The notes beneath the pieces are model-generated. The model was not told the origin of the DNA and searched no databases. It worked only from the letters and a program-made list of their open reading frames with translations. The position numbers and the translations under genes are program-made. Below are positions 39,964 to 49,212 of a stretch of 64,000 bases of DNA, one piece after another. Origin of the DNA: Solwaraspora sp. WMMD792 (lineage in GTDB: Bacteria; Actinomycetota; Actinomycetes; Mycobacteriales; Micromonosporaceae); assembly GCF_029626105.1 (NCBI RefSeq), contig NZ_JARUBH010000009.1:6602011-6666010 (forward strand). Reading direction: 5' to 3'. The first letter of the stretch is position 1, and every line of letters starts with the position of its first letter.

Positions 39964-41172
39964 TCAGCCGGCCGGTCGCAGGCCGGCCAGCCGCCGGCTG
40001 GCTTCGGCGAGGACCTCGGGACGTTTGCAGAAGGCGAACCTGACCAGCAGTCGCCCGGCGTCCGGCTCGTCGTAGAACACCTGGGTCGGTACCGCGACCA
40101 CGCCACAGCGCTCCGGTAGGGACAGGCAGAATTCGATCCCGTCGGTGCCGCCAAGCGCGCTGATGTCGGCCGTGGCGAAGTAGGTGCCCTCGGGCACCAA
40201 CACCCGGAATCCGGCCTCGGACAGCCCGGCCACCAGCTGGTCGCGCTGCGCCTGCATGCTCTGCCGCAGCCCGGTGTAGTAGCTGTCCGGCAGGTCCAGC
40301 GCCACCGCGACGGCCGGCTGCAGCGGCCCACCGTTGACGTAGGTGAGGAACTGCTTGACCCGGGCGGTGGCGGAGACCAACGCGGCCGGCCCACTGACCC
40401 AGCCGATCTTCCAGCCCGTACAGGAGAAGGTCTTGCCGGCCGACGAGATGCGCAGCGTCCGGTCTCGCATCCCGGGCAGGGTGGCGAGCGGGACGTGCGG
40501 GGTGTCGGCGTCGGTGAAGACGAGGTGCTCGTAGACCTCGTCGGTGACCGCCCAGATGTCGTGCTCCTGGCAGATCGCGGCGATCGCGGTGAGCTCGGCG
40601 ACGGTGAAGACCTTGCCGGTCGGGTTGTGCGGGGAGTTGAGCAGCACCAGGCGGGTCCTCGGCCCGACCGCGGCGCGCAGCGCGGCGGGGTCGAAGGCGT
40701 ACCGGCCGTCCCCGTCGGGACGTAGGGTGACCGGCCGGCGGACCGCTCCGGCGAGCGCGATCGCGGCCGCGTACGAGTCGTAGTAGGGCTCGAAGCAGAC
40801 GACTTCGTCGCCCGGCTCGCACAGCGCGAGGATGGCGGCGGTGATCGCCTCGGTCGCGCCGGCGGTGATCAGGACCTCGGTCTCCGGGTCGTAGTCGAGA
40901 TCCCAGAAGCGCTGCTGGTTGCGGGCGACGGCGGTGCGCAGCGCCGGAATGCCAGGACCTGGTGGGTACTGGTTGTGGCCGTTGCGCAGCGCCTCGGTGG
41001 CGGCGGTCAGCATCACGGTGGGCCCGTCGGTGTCCGGGAAGCCCTGGCCGAGGTTGACCGCGCCGGTGCGGACGGCAAGAGCGGACATCTCGGCGAAAAT
41101 CGTCGTGCCGAACGGGCGCATGCGGCGGACCAGGGGGTCGATGTCGGCGGGGGCGCCGGGGGAGGTGACCAC
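39964..41172 (-). CDS. PLP-dependent aminotransferase (DapC/kynurenine-aminotransferase type)
   Basis: A 402-residue fold-type I class I/II aminotransferase. NLGQGFPDTDGP and GHNQYPPGPGIPALR near the N-terminus, LNSPHNPTGKVF, AVTDEVYEHLVF and the Schiff-base lysine in SSAGKTFSCTGWKIGW are all present. The closest well-known pattern is mycobacterial DapC (N-succinyl-diaminopimelate aminotransferase) and the KAT/YbdL group; both interpretations are possible. GTG start. It is convergent with glmM and divergent from glmS. Confidence 0.88.
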   Translation of the reverse strand: MVTSPGAPADIDPLVRRMRPFGTTIFAEMSALAVRTGAVNLGQGFPDTDGPTVMLTAATEALRNGHNQYPPGPGIPALRTAVARNQQRFWDLDYDPETEVLITAGATEAITAAILALCEPGDEVVCFEPYYDSYAAAIALAGAVRRPVTLRPDGDGRYAFDPAALRAAVGPRTRLVLLNSPHNPTGKVFTVAELTAIAAICQEHDIWAVTDEVYEHLVFTDADTPHVPLATLPGMRDRTLRISSAGKTFSCTGWKIGWVSGPAALVSATARVKQFLTYVNGGPLQPAVAVALDLPDSYYTGLRQSMQAQRDQLVAGLSEAGFRVLVPEGTYFATADISALGGTDGIEFCLSLPERCGVVAVPTQVFYDEPDAGRLLVRFAFCKRPEVLAEASRRLAGLRPAG

Positions 41173-41309
41173 CTCGCCACTTTATGCGGTCCATCGAAAC
41201 AGATGACGGCACCCGTACTTTGCACCATAAGGCGGGTTTGGTCGGTTACTGCTCAGCGTGCTTGATTGATTGCTGGGGTTATGCGCACAGCCGATGAGCG
41301 ATCGTGGGT

Positions 41310-41315
41310 TAGGCT
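41310..41315 (+). promoter_or_regulatory. Candidate -10 (TAGGCT) for leaderless glmS mRNA
   Basis: TAGGCT ends 7 nt before the glmS ATG and there is no ribosome binding site between, so transcription would begin at or next to the start codon. Confidence 0.5.
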
Positions 41316-41322
41316 ACGACCC

Positions 41323-43263
41323 ATGTGTGGAATCGTGGGGTACGTCGGCACGCGGCCGGCGCTGGGCATCGTGCTGGACGGGCTCCGGCGGCTCGAATAC
41401 CGGGGCTACGACTCGGCCGGCGTGGCGATCGTCTGTGACGACGAACTGCGCACCGAGAAGCGGGCCGGCAAACTCGCCAACCTGGAGAAGGCGCTCGGCG
41501 ACGAGCGGTTCGGCACCGGCACGGCCGGTGACACCACGACGGCCGACGGCACCGGCTGCCCGGCCCCGGTCGGCATCGGCGACGGCACCGCCGGCATCGG
41601 CCACACCCGGTGGGCCACCCACGGCGGACCGACCGACCGCAACGCCCACCCGCACGTGTCCCGGGACGGCCGGATCGCGGTGATCCACAACGGGATCATC
41701 GAGAACTTCGCCAAGCTGGTCGCCGAGCTCGAAGCCGACGGGGTCGAGTTCGTCAGCGACACCGACACCGAATGCGCCGCCCACCTGCTCGCCGCCGCGC
41801 TGGCCGACCTGCGGGCCGCCGGCGAGCCGGAGGGGCCGCGGCTGCTGGCCGCCGCGATGCGTCGGGTGTGTCAACGCCTCGAAGGCGCGTTCACCCTGCT
41901 CGCGGTGGACGCCAGCATCCCGGACGCGGTGGTCGGAGCGCGGCGCAACTCCCCGCTGGTGGTCGGTCGCGGCCCAAGCGAGCACTACCTGGCCAGCGAC
42001 GTCTCCGCGTTCATCGAGCACACCCGCGACGCCGTCGAGCTCGGTCAGGACCAGGTCGTCCTGATCACCCCGGACAGCATCGAGATCACCGACTTCTCCG
42101 GCGCGCCGGCGCTCGGCCGCGACTTCCACATCGACTGGGACGCCTCCGCCGCCGAGAAGGGCGGCTACGACTACTTCATGCTCAAGGAGATCGCCGAGCA
42201 GCCGCAGGCGGTCGCCGACACGCTGCTCGGCCGGCTCACCGAGACCGGCGAGATCATGCTGGACGAGGTCCGCCTCACCGACCAGGACCTGCGCGACGCC
42301 GACAAGGTCTTCATCGTCGCCTGCGGTACGGCGTACCACTCCGGGATGGTCGCCAAGTACGCCATCGAACACTGGACCCGGATCCCGTGCGAAGTGGAGC
42401 TGGCCAGCGAGTTCCGCTACCGGGACCCGGTGCTGGACCGGTCCACCCTGGTGGTGGCGATCTCCCAGTCCGGCGAGACGATGGACACCCTGATGGCGCT
42501 GCGCCACGCCAAGGAGCAGAAGGCCCGGGTGCTGGCGATCTGCAACACCAACGGTTCCACCATTCCGCGCGAGTCCGACGCGGTGCTGTACACCCACAGC
42601 GGCCCGGAGATCGCGGTCGCCTCCACCAAGGCGTTCCTCACCCAGCTGGTGGCCTGCTACCTGATCGGCCTGCACCTGGCCCAGGTGCGCGGCATCAAGT
42701 ACGCCGACGAGGTGGCCGCCGTGGTCAGCCAGCTGCAGGAGATGCCGGACAAGCTGCGGCAGGTGCTGGACTCGATGGAACCGGTCCGCCAGCTCGCCCG
42801 GGACCTCGCCACCGCCAACCAGGTGCTGTTCATCGGCCGGCACGTCGGCTACCCGGTCGCCCTCGAAGGCGCGCTCAAGCTCAAGGAGCTCGCCTACATG
42901 CACGCCGAGGGCTTCGCCGCCGGCGAGCTCAAGCACGGCCCGATCGCGCTGATCGACCAGGGCACCCCGGTGGTCTGCGTGGTGCCCTCACCGGCCGGCC
43001 GGGGCATGCTGCACGACAAGATCGTGTCGAACATCCAGGAGGTGCGGGCCCGGGGCGCCCGTACCGTGGTGATCGCCGAGGAGGGCGACACCGCCGTGGC
43101 GCCGTACGCCGACGATCTGATCTACGTACCGCGCACCCCGACGCTACTGGCCCCGCTGTTGACCACGGTGCCGCTGCAGGTGCTCGCCTGCGAGATCGCC
43201 GCCGCCCGGGGACACGACGTCGACCAGCCCCGGAACCTGGCGAAGTCGGTCACCGTGGAGTGA
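41323..43263 (+). CDS. glmS: Glutamine-fructose-6-phosphate aminotransferase (isomerizing) GlmS
   Basis: GlmS makes GlcN-6-P from Fru-6-P and glutamine. The 646-residue enzyme begins MCGIVGYVG, with the nucleophile Cys2 exposed after Met removal; that fixes the start. The glutaminase domain covers about 1-240 (GHTRWATHGGPTDRNAHPH) with a Gly/Thr-rich insertion at about 60-85 typical of actinobacteria. Two SIS domains follow (CGTAYHSGMVAKY, SQSGETMDTL) and the C-terminal NLAKSVTVE. No glmS ribozyme is seen upstream. The 3' end overlaps the convergent hydrolase gene by 14 bp. Confidence 0.97.
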   Translation: MCGIVGYVGTRPALGIVLDGLRRLEYRGYDSAGVAIVCDDELRTEKRAGKLANLEKALGDERFGTGTAGDTTTADGTGCPAPVGIGDGTAGIGHTRWATHGGPTDRNAHPHVSRDGRIAVIHNGIIENFAKLVAELEADGVEFVSDTDTECAAHLLAAALADLRAAGEPEGPRLLAAAMRRVCQRLEGAFTLLAVDASIPDAVVGARRNSPLVVGRGPSEHYLASDVSAFIEHTRDAVELGQDQVVLITPDSIEITDFSGAPALGRDFHIDWDASAAEKGGYDYFMLKEIAEQPQAVADTLLGRLTETGEIMLDEVRLTDQDLRDADKVFIVACGTAYHSGMVAKYAIEHWTRIPCEVELASEFRYRDPVLDRSTLVVAISQSGETMDTLMALRHAKEQKARVLAICNTNGSTIPRESDAVLYTHSGPEIAVASTKAFLTQLVACYLIGLHLAQVRGIKYADEVAAVVSQLQEMPDKLRQVLDSMEPVRQLARDLATANQVLFIGRHVGYPVALEGALKLKELAYMHAEGFAAGELKHGPIALIDQGTPVVCVVPSPAGRGMLHDKIVSNIQEVRARGARTVVIAEEGDTAVAPYADDLIYVPRTPTLLAPLLTTVPLQVLACEIAAARGHDVDQPRNLAKSVTVE

Positions 43264-44854
43264 CCGCCGCGCCCGTGCCGGGGCGGTCGCCAGCCGGGTG
43301 GTCGACGCCGAGCACGATCCGGGCCATCGAGTCCAGCGCCGGATTGTCCCCGGCCCAGTAGCCCAGATGCCCCGACGCGTCACCGGTGAAGACCCGGGCA
43401 CCGAAGTCCTCGCCGCTCGGGTCCTCGCCGTGCCACAGCCGGTCGCCCGGCCACAGCTGCGGCCAGGTCGCCCGGCGGATGACATCGTTGTCGGCGGTGG
43501 TGGCCCACACCCGGTCGGCCGGCACCGCCAACTCGCCCACCCGATCCACCCCCACCCCGGGCGAACCGACGAAGATCAGGTTGTCGGCGGCCAGGCCGGG
43601 TGCCTGCGCCGCCGTACCCACCACCAGCGAGCCGTAGCTGTGCCCGAGCACCGTCAGCCCGCCCGGGTCGCCGTCGCGGTTGACGCCCAGACCTTCCTGG
43701 AACCGGCGCAGATCGGCGGCCCCGGCCCGCGCCGGGGCGGCGCTGGCCGCCTCGTCGACAAACGCCGGCGCCGCGTAGTCCAGCCACAACACGGCGGCGG
43801 TCGACTCCTGCGGAGCCAACTGCTGGCAACGTCGCAGCACCTGCTCGGTGCGGACCAGTTCGCCGCCGACCCGGTCGAGACCGCTGCCCATCCCCGGCAC
43901 GTGGGTCAGCACCCGTCGGGCCTGATCGGGATCGCCCAGCGCGAGGATCACCCGGCCGGTCGAGGCGGGAGCCGACGGATCACCCGGCCGGCCGGCACCG
44001 CCGTCCAGCGCCAGCAGGTAGGCCCGCGGGCCGGTCGGGGACGCGAGCCGGTCGTCGACCGTGGCCAACCCGGCGATCAGCCCATCCAGCCGGCGCAGCC
44101 GCGGCACCGCCGTCGGGTCCGTGCTGTCCAGCAGCGCTGCCCGTTCGGCCAGCAACGCCGTCCGCTGCCGACCCAGCAGCAGCCGGTTCGCCTGGTCCCG
44201 AACGGCCGCCGGCAGACCGTCCCACCGACCGACCCGGGCCGGCTCGTGCCGGATCAACCAGCGCCGCTGCGCGTCGTCCAGCCCGGCCCACCAGGCCCGC
44301 ACCGTCGCCGGCGCGGCCGACGGCGGCGGCCGCGTCGCCGGCGGGCGGGCCGGCCAGCCCTGGCTTGCGGCGGTGGCGGCCGCGTCGAGCCGGCGGGCCG
44401 CGTCGACGTCCGCCTCGGTGGCCAGGGCAAGGGCGTCGGCGACGCCGGCGGCCACCCGGCGGGCACCGGCCAGGGTCGGCGCGTCCGGGCGGGTCACCGC
44501 CGGGTCCACGCTGACTCGACCGTCCCGGTCGATCGACAGACCGAGCACCCCCGCCGTGGCGACCCAGTCGGCGAGCACCGCCTTGGCCCGGGCCAGCTGC
44601 TCGGCGTACCGGCTGAGGATCTGGTCGACGACGCACAGCGCCGGGCCGACGGCGTCCAACCGGTCACCCAGGCCGGCCAACCGGGTGTCGGCGGCGGTCG
44701 CCGCCGGGCCGGACCAGCCGGCGCGCAGCGCCCCGGCCGCCCCGGCCACCTCGGCGGCCCGCCGCTCGACCGCTGGTTGCCGCCGCCGCCAGCCGTACGC
44801 GGCCCGCTGCCAGGCCGCCGGGTCGGCCCGCCACAGCTGCCGGTACGTGATCAC
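43250..44854 (-). CDS. DUF1023-family alpha/beta hydrolase
   Basis: A 534-residue protein: an N-terminal helical WXG100-like region (about 1-160, rich in Ala and Arg) precedes a DUF1023 alpha/beta-hydrolase domain with the nucleophile elbow VLGHSYGSLVVG and the late acid/His region (TTADNDVIRR, FTGDASGHLGYW). Typical actinobacterial DUF1023 proteins of this size pair with a small helical partner and some are linked to type VII secretion. ATG overlaps the stop of the upstream partner by 4 bp. Substrate unknown. Confidence 0.85.
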   Translation of the reverse strand: MITYRQLWRADPAAWQRAAYGWRRRQPAVERRAAEVAGAAGALRAGWSGPAATAADTRLAGLGDRLDAVGPALCVVDQILSRYAEQLARAKAVLADWVATAGVLGLSIDRDGRVSVDPAVTRPDAPTLAGARRVAAGVADALALATEADVDAARRLDAAATAASQGWPARPPATRPPPSAAPATVRAWWAGLDDAQRRWLIRHEPARVGRWDGLPAAVRDQANRLLLGRQRTALLAERAALLDSTDPTAVPRLRRLDGLIAGLATVDDRLASPTGPRAYLLALDGGAGRPGDPSAPASTGRVILALGDPDQARRVLTHVPGMGSGLDRVGGELVRTEQVLRRCQQLAPQESTAAVLWLDYAAPAFVDEAASAAPARAGAADLRRFQEGLGVNRDGDPGGLTVLGHSYGSLVVGTAAQAPGLAADNLIFVGSPGVGVDRVGELAVPADRVWATTADNDVIRRATWPQLWPGDRLWHGEDPSGEDFGARVFTGDASGHLGYWAGDNPALDSMARIVLGVDHPAGDRPGTGAAVTPR

Positions 44855-45171
44855 CCGGCCAGCCGGTGGACCGCCCGCCAGTCGGCGGCGTCGTACTCGT
44901 CGGCGGCCCTGGCCAGCGCCTGCCCGGTGGCGGCCGCGTCCGCGCCGGCCCGGCTCACCTGCCGGTGCACCGCGGCCTCCACCGCGACCAGCAGGTCGGC
45001 CGCTGCCCAGCCCGGCGCGGCGACGGTCAGCTCCGGCTGGCCGGCGAGCCCGTGGGCCAGCCGGTGGGCCAGCCCGGTCAACCGGTCGGCGGCGTCGTGC
45101 AGCACGGCCGGCCGCACCCGCAGCGGCCCGCCGCCGGCCGGGCCCACGTCGTTGCCTGGCAGTTCACCCAT
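44851..45171 (-). CDS. Small helical WXG100-like partner of the DUF1023 hydrolase
   Basis: A 106-residue, Ala-rich, mainly helical protein without a signal peptide. It has no clear WxG turn, but length, helix-turn-helix hairpin pattern and coupling to a DUF1023 gene resemble ESX-type small partners; this family call is inference. ATG 45171 was chosen because GGAGG lies 4 nt upstream. The initiation region is duplicated (45163-45200), and an in-frame ATG at 45207 without a ribosome binding site is the alternative. Translation of the hydrolase is coupled through a 4-bp overlap. Confidence 0.65.
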   Translation of the reverse strand: MGELPGNDVGPAGGGPLRVRPAVLHDAADRLTGLAHRLAHGLAGQPELTVAAPGWAAADLLVAVEAAVHRQVSRAGADAAATGQALARAADEYDAADWRAVHRLAG

Positions 45172-45200
45172 GTCGCCTCCGTTCGCCCATGTCGCCTCCG
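45163..45200 (-). repeat. 19-bp tandem duplication of a ribosome-binding site and start codon
   Basis: Two 19-bp copies (45200-45182 and 45181-45163, minus strand), differing at one base, each hold CGGAGGCGACATGGG. The first copy starts an eight-codon frame (MGERRRHG, 45190-45164) whose TGA lies four nt inside the main gene. Confidence 0.9.
45164..45190 (-). promoter_or_regulatory. Possible eight-codon upstream ORF coupled to the WXG-like gene
   Basis: ATG 45190 has a perfect GGAGG five nt upstream. The frame MGERRRHG ends in TGA overlapping the main start region as ATGGGTGA, so ribosomes could terminate and reinitiate, or compete, at the main ATG. It is created by the 19-bp duplication. Confidence 0.4.
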
Positions 45201-45356
45201 TCGGCATGCGTCGATGGGCAGACGCTATCCGGAACCGACAGCGTGGCGGGGGACCCTGTGGACAATCGGCGCAGCGGTTACCGTCCCGCCGGTCCCCACC
45301 GCCGGTAGGGTGACCGTGGGTGGTGAGCGACGAAGCGGCGCGGTGGAGGTACGCGA

Positions 45357-46907
45357 ATGATCCAGGTGTGGCGGGTGTCCGACGTCCGCAGCGCCGAGCA
45401 GGCGCTGATGGCGACCGTTCCACCGGGGACATTGATGCACCGGGCCGCCGCCGGCCTGGCCCGCAGGTGCGCCACCCTGCTCGCCGAGCGCGGCGGGGTC
45501 TACGGTGCCGAGGTGCTGCTGCTGGTCGGCTCGGGCGACAACGGCGGTGACACGCTGTACGCCGGAGCCCGGCTGGCCCGCCGGGGTGCCCGGGTCACCG
45601 CCTGGCTGCTGCGACCGGACCGGGCCCACAGCGGCGGGCTCGCCGCGCTACGGGCCGCTGGCGGCCGGGCGGCCGACGGTCGGACCGCCGACGGTGCCGG
45701 CCGGCACGCGGACCTGATCCTGGACGGGATCGTCGGTATCGGCGGCACCGGCGGGCTGCGGGAGCCGGCCGCCGGTGCGCTCGCCCGGGCCGGCGAGCTC
45801 ACTTCGGCACGTGGCGGTCGGCCGGTGCTGGTCGCGGTGGACGTGCCCAGCGGCGTGGCGGTCGACACCGGCGGGGTGCCCGACGGCGCCGCGGTGCCGT
45901 CGACCGGAGCTGGCCTCGCCGGGTCCGGAGCTACCGGGGCCGGAGCCGCCGCGGCCGGGACGGACACCGTACGAGCCGACGTCACCGTCACCTTCGGATG
46001 CCTGAAGCCGGCCCTGATGGTCGGCCCGGCCGCCGTCCGCGCTGGCCACGTGGAGCTGGTCGACATCGGCCTGCGACCGTGGTTGCGCGGCACACCCGCG
46101 TTCGAGGTGCCCGGTCGCGACGACGTGTCAGCCTGGTGGCCGACGCTGGCCCCGGCCGCCGAGAAGTACACCCGGGGAGTCGTCGGGGTGGCGACCGGAT
46201 CGGCGACCTATCCGGGCGCGGCGGTGCTCTCCGTCGGCGGGGCGGTCGCCGGCCCGACCGGCCTGGTCCGGTACGCCGGCAGCGCCGCCACCCAGGTGCT
46301 GGACCGGTACCCCTCGGTGATCGCCACCGGTCGGGTCGCCGACGCCGGCCGGGTGCAGGCCTGGGTGTGCGGCTCCGGGCTGGGCGGCGGGGAACACGCC
46401 GTGACCGAGCTGCGGTCGGTGCTGGCCGCGCCGGTGCCGGTGGTGCTGGACGCCGACGCGTTGACCATGCTGGTCGACGGCAGCTGGGCGGAGCAGCTGC
46501 GCGGCCGGCAGGCACCCACCGTGATCACCCCGCACGACCGGGAGTTCGCCCGGCTCGCCGGCCAGCCACCCGGCGACGACCGGGTCGGGGCCGCGCTGCG
46601 GCTGGCCGCCTGGATGCGGGCGACCGTCCTGCTCAAAGGCGACCGTACGGTGGTCGCCGCCCCGGACGGACGGGCGTACGTGAACGCCACCGGCACCCCG
46701 GCGCTGGCCACCGGCGGCACCGGCGACGTGCTGGCCGGCCTGCTCGGCTCGCTGCTCGCCGCCGGGCTGGACCCGCAGCGGGCGGCGTTGGCCGCCGCGT
46801 ACGTGCACGGCCTGGCCGGCCGGGCCGCCGCCCGCAGCGGTCCGGTCACCGCGGTCGAGGTGGCCGCCGCGCTGCGCCCGGTGGTGGCCGACCTGACCGG
46901 TGGGTGA
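45357..46907 (+). CDS. nnrD: Bifunctional NAD(P)H-hydrate repair enzyme (epimerase + dehydratase)
   Basis: The 516-residue protein repairs hydrated NAD(P)H. The N-terminal YjeF_N epimerase domain (about 1-230) has VLLLVGSGDNGGDTLYAG and the catalytic-site LILDGIVGIGGTG with VAVDVPSGVAVDTG. The C-terminal ribokinase-like ADP/ATP-dependent dehydratase domain (about 250-516) has ITPHDREFARLAG, the nucleotide site KGDRTVVAAPDG and the GTGDVLAGLLGSLLA motif. An Ala/Gly/Thr-rich insertion at about 180-205 is unusual. ATG follows GGTGGAGGT. It precedes alr, a common actinobacterial order. Confidence 0.94.
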   Translation: MIQVWRVSDVRSAEQALMATVPPGTLMHRAAAGLARRCATLLAERGGVYGAEVLLLVGSGDNGGDTLYAGARLARRGARVTAWLLRPDRAHSGGLAALRAAGGRAADGRTADGAGRHADLILDGIVGIGGTGGLREPAAGALARAGELTSARGGRPVLVAVDVPSGVAVDTGGVPDGAAVPSTGAGLAGSGATGAGAAAAGTDTVRADVTVTFGCLKPALMVGPAAVRAGHVELVDIGLRPWLRGTPAFEVPGRDDVSAWWPTLAPAAEKYTRGVVGVATGSATYPGAAVLSVGGAVAGPTGLVRYAGSAATQVLDRYPSVIATGRVADAGRVQAWVCGSGLGGGEHAVTELRSVLAAPVPVVLDADALTMLVDGSWAEQLRGRQAPTVITPHDREFARLAGQPPGDDRVGAALRLAAWMRATVLLKGDRTVVAAPDGRAYVNATGTPALATGGTGDVLAGLLGSLLAAGLDPQRAALAAAYVHGLAGRAAARSGPVTAVEVAAALRPVVADLTGG

Positions 46908-46996
46908 CGGTGCCCTTCCGGTGGGTGACGATGATCTGACCCGGTCGGGTGCCGATCTGACCAGCCGGGAACCTGCCCGATCAGGTGACCGGTCAG

Positions 46997-47002
46997 TAGG
47001 CT
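46997..47002 (+). promoter_or_regulatory. Candidate -10 (TAGGCT) for leaderless alr mRNA
   Basis: TAGGCT ends 6 nt before the alr ATG with no ribosome binding site between. Confidence 0.45.
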
Positions 47003-47008
47003 GGCCTC

Positions 47009-48127
47009 ATGTGGCAGGCAGAGGTGCGGGTCGACCTGGACGCGATCCGGGAGAACGTGGCCCGGCTGCGGGCCGGCACCAGCGCCGAGCTGATGGCGGT
47101 GGTGAAGGGCGACGGGTACGGCCACGGCATGGTGCCGGCGGCCCGGGCCGCCCTCGACGCCGGAGCGGACTGGCTGGGCGTCTGCACCCTCGGTGAGGCG
47201 CTGGAGCTGCGCGGTGCCGGACTGACCGGGCCGGTGCTGGCCTGGCTGCTCAGCCCCGGACTGCCCCTGCACGACGCGGTCGCCGCCGACGTCGACCTCG
47301 GCGTCGGCAGCCGCGCCCTGCTGTCCGAGGCCGTCGCCGCTGCCCGACTCGCCGGCCGGCCGGCCCGGTTGCATCTCAAGATCGACACCGGGTTGTCCCG
47401 GGGTGGGGCCACCGGCGACGACTGGCCAGAGCTGGTCGAGGCGGCCGCCAAGGCACAGTCCGACGGCACCGTCGAGGTGGTCGGGGTGTGGAGCCACTTC
47501 GTCTTCGCCGACGCGCCCGGGCACGCCACCATCGACCGGCAGCTGGCGGCGTACCACGACGGGCTCGCGGTGGCCGGCCGGTACGGGCTGCGACCCCGCT
47601 ACCGGCACCTGGCCAACTCGGCGGCCACCCTGACCCGGCCGGACACCCACTTCGACCTGGTCCGGCCCGGTATCGCCTGCTACGGGCTGTCCCCGGTGCC
47701 GGGCGAGACCTTCGGTCTGCGACCGGCGATGACCGTCCGTGCCCGGGTGATGCTGGTCAAACGGGTCCCCGCTGGGCAGGGCGTCTCCTACGGGCACACC
47801 TACCACACCGAACGGGAGAGCACCCTGGCCGTGGTGCCGCTCGGCTACGCCGACGGTGTGCCCCGGCACGCGTCCAACACCGGGCCGGTGCGCCTCGGCG
47901 GCCGGACGCGCCGGATCGCCGGCCGGGTGTGCATGGACCAGATCGTGCTCGACTGCGGCGACGACGAGATCAACGCTGGGGAGGTGGCCACATTGTTCGG
48001 TGACGGACGCGACGGCGGCCCGACCGCCGACGACTGGGCCGACGCGGTCGGCACCATCAACTACGAGATCGTCACCCGGTTCGGTAGTCCCCGGGTGCCC
48101 CGGATCTACCAGGACAGCCGGCCATGA
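47009..48127 (+). CDS. alr: Alanine racemase
   Basis: Alr makes D-Ala for peptidoglycan. The 372-residue PLP enzyme has the cofactor lysine K33 in VVKGDGYGHGM (usually KADGYGHG), the barrel motifs LHLKIDTGLSRGG and HLANSAATLTRP and the C-terminal domain with the catalytic tyrosine in GVSYGHTYHTERE, then GYADGVPRHASN and CMDQIVLDCGD. Start ATG, probably leaderless. The stop overlaps the next start by 4 bp, so it heads alr-hydrolase-tsaE. Confidence 0.96.
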   Translation: MWQAEVRVDLDAIRENVARLRAGTSAELMAVVKGDGYGHGMVPAARAALDAGADWLGVCTLGEALELRGAGLTGPVLAWLLSPGLPLHDAVAADVDLGVGSRALLSEAVAAARLAGRPARLHLKIDTGLSRGGATGDDWPELVEAAAKAQSDGTVEVVGVWSHFVFADAPGHATIDRQLAAYHDGLAVAGRYGLRPRYRHLANSAATLTRPDTHFDLVRPGIACYGLSPVPGETFGLRPAMTVRARVMLVKRVPAGQGVSYGHTYHTERESTLAVVPLGYADGVPRHASNTGPVRLGGRTRRIAGRVCMDQIVLDCGDDEINAGEVATLFGDGRDGGPTADDWADAVGTINYEIVTRFGSPRVPRIYQDSRP

Positions 48128-49212
48128 GCGGGCAGCGGGCCGGTGCGCAGAAGGTGGCCCGGACCGCCGGCATCGTCGGCGCGGCCATCGGCGTCGCGGC
48201 TGCCGGGGTGACCGCGACGGTCACCGTCGAACGCGCCCTGGTGCGCCGACTCAAGCGGGAGGTGGCGGACCGGTACGCCGACGAACCCTTCGGCGAGCTG
48301 CCCTACGACGAGACCCGGGTGGTCACCGCTGCCGACGGCACCGACGTCTACGTGGAGATCGTCGAGCCGGACGACGCGGCACCGCTGCGGCCGACCATCG
48401 TCTTCGTGCACGGCTACTGCCTGGACATGGGGACCTTCCACTTCCAGCGCCGGGAGCTGACCCGGCGGGGAGAGTACCGGTTGGTCTGCTACGACCAGCC
48501 CGGCCACGGCCGCTCCGGCCGGCTGGAGTCCGGCGACTACGAGATCGACGCGCTCGGTGAGACGCTGCGGGCGGTCATCGAGCAGGCCGCCGGCGACGGC
48601 CCGTTGATCCTGGTCGGACACTCGATGGGCGGCATGACCATCATGGCCCTGGCGCAACGGCATCCGGAGCTGTTCCGCGACCGGGTGGTCGGCACCGTAC
48701 TGATGGCGACCTCGGGCAGTCTGGTCGACGAGGCCCGGCTCGGTCTGCCGGCGATCCTCAGCCGGGCCGGCTCGCCGCTGCTGATGCTGGTCAACAACGC
48801 CACCCGGCTGACCGGTCCAGTGATCGACCGGCTGCGGGTGGCCACCGCCGATCTCGCCTGGCTGCTGACCCGCCAGTACGGCTTCGGCACCGCCCGGCCC
48901 AGCCCGGCGCTGGTCAGCTACGTGGAGCGGATGAACTCGCGGACCTCGGCGGAGACCGTCACCCGATACGTGCGGACCCTGCTGACCCACTCCCGGTACC
49001 CGGCGCTCGCGGTCCTGGAGAGCAGCCCCACCCTGGTCATCGTCGGCGACAAGGACATGATCACCCCGGTGACCCACTCGGAGGAGATCCTGCGTCGGCT
49101 GCCCGACGCCGACTACGTGAGGATCCCCGACGGTGGGCACGTGGTGATGCTGGAACACGCCGACCGGGTCAACGCGGCGCTGTTCGCGTTCCTTGCGAAA
49201 ATCACCCGATGA
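48124..49212 (+). CDS. Alpha/beta hydrolase, possible membrane anchor
   Basis: A 362-residue alpha/beta-hydrolase. After a basic start, residues 11-35 ([25 protein letters not shown]) form a likely N-terminal membrane anchor or uncleaved signal. The hydrolase core has the oxyanion segment VFVHGYCLDMG, the nucleophile elbow VGHSMGGMT, the acid in VIVGDKDMITP and the His in IPDGGHVVMLEH, so the triad is complete. It lies between alr and tsaE with 4-bp overlaps on both sides, a conserved actinobacterial arrangement; the substrate is unknown. Confidence 0.88.
   Translation: MSGQRAGAQKVARTAGIVGAAIGVAAAGVTATVTVERALVRRLKREVADRYADEPFGELPYDETRVVTAADGTDVYVEIVEPDDAAPLRPTIVFVHGYCLDMGTFHFQRRELTRRGEYRLVCYDQPGHGRSGRLESGDYEIDALGETLRAVIEQAAGDGPLILVGHSMGGMTIMALAQRHPELFRDRVVGTVLMATSGSLVDEARLGLPAILSRAGSPLLMLVNNATRLTGPVIDRLRVATADLAWLLTRQYGFGTARPSPALVSYVERMNSRTSAETVTRYVRTLLTHSRYPALAVLESSPTLVIVGDKDMITPVTHSEEILRRLPDADYVRIPDGGHVVMLEHADRVNAALFAFLAKITR

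Noticed and set aside
41173..41322. glmS ribozyme upstream of glmS
   Set aside because: The gap is only 150 bp, lacks the ribozyme core and is explained by a leaderless promoter; the ribozyme is mainly a Firmicutes feature.
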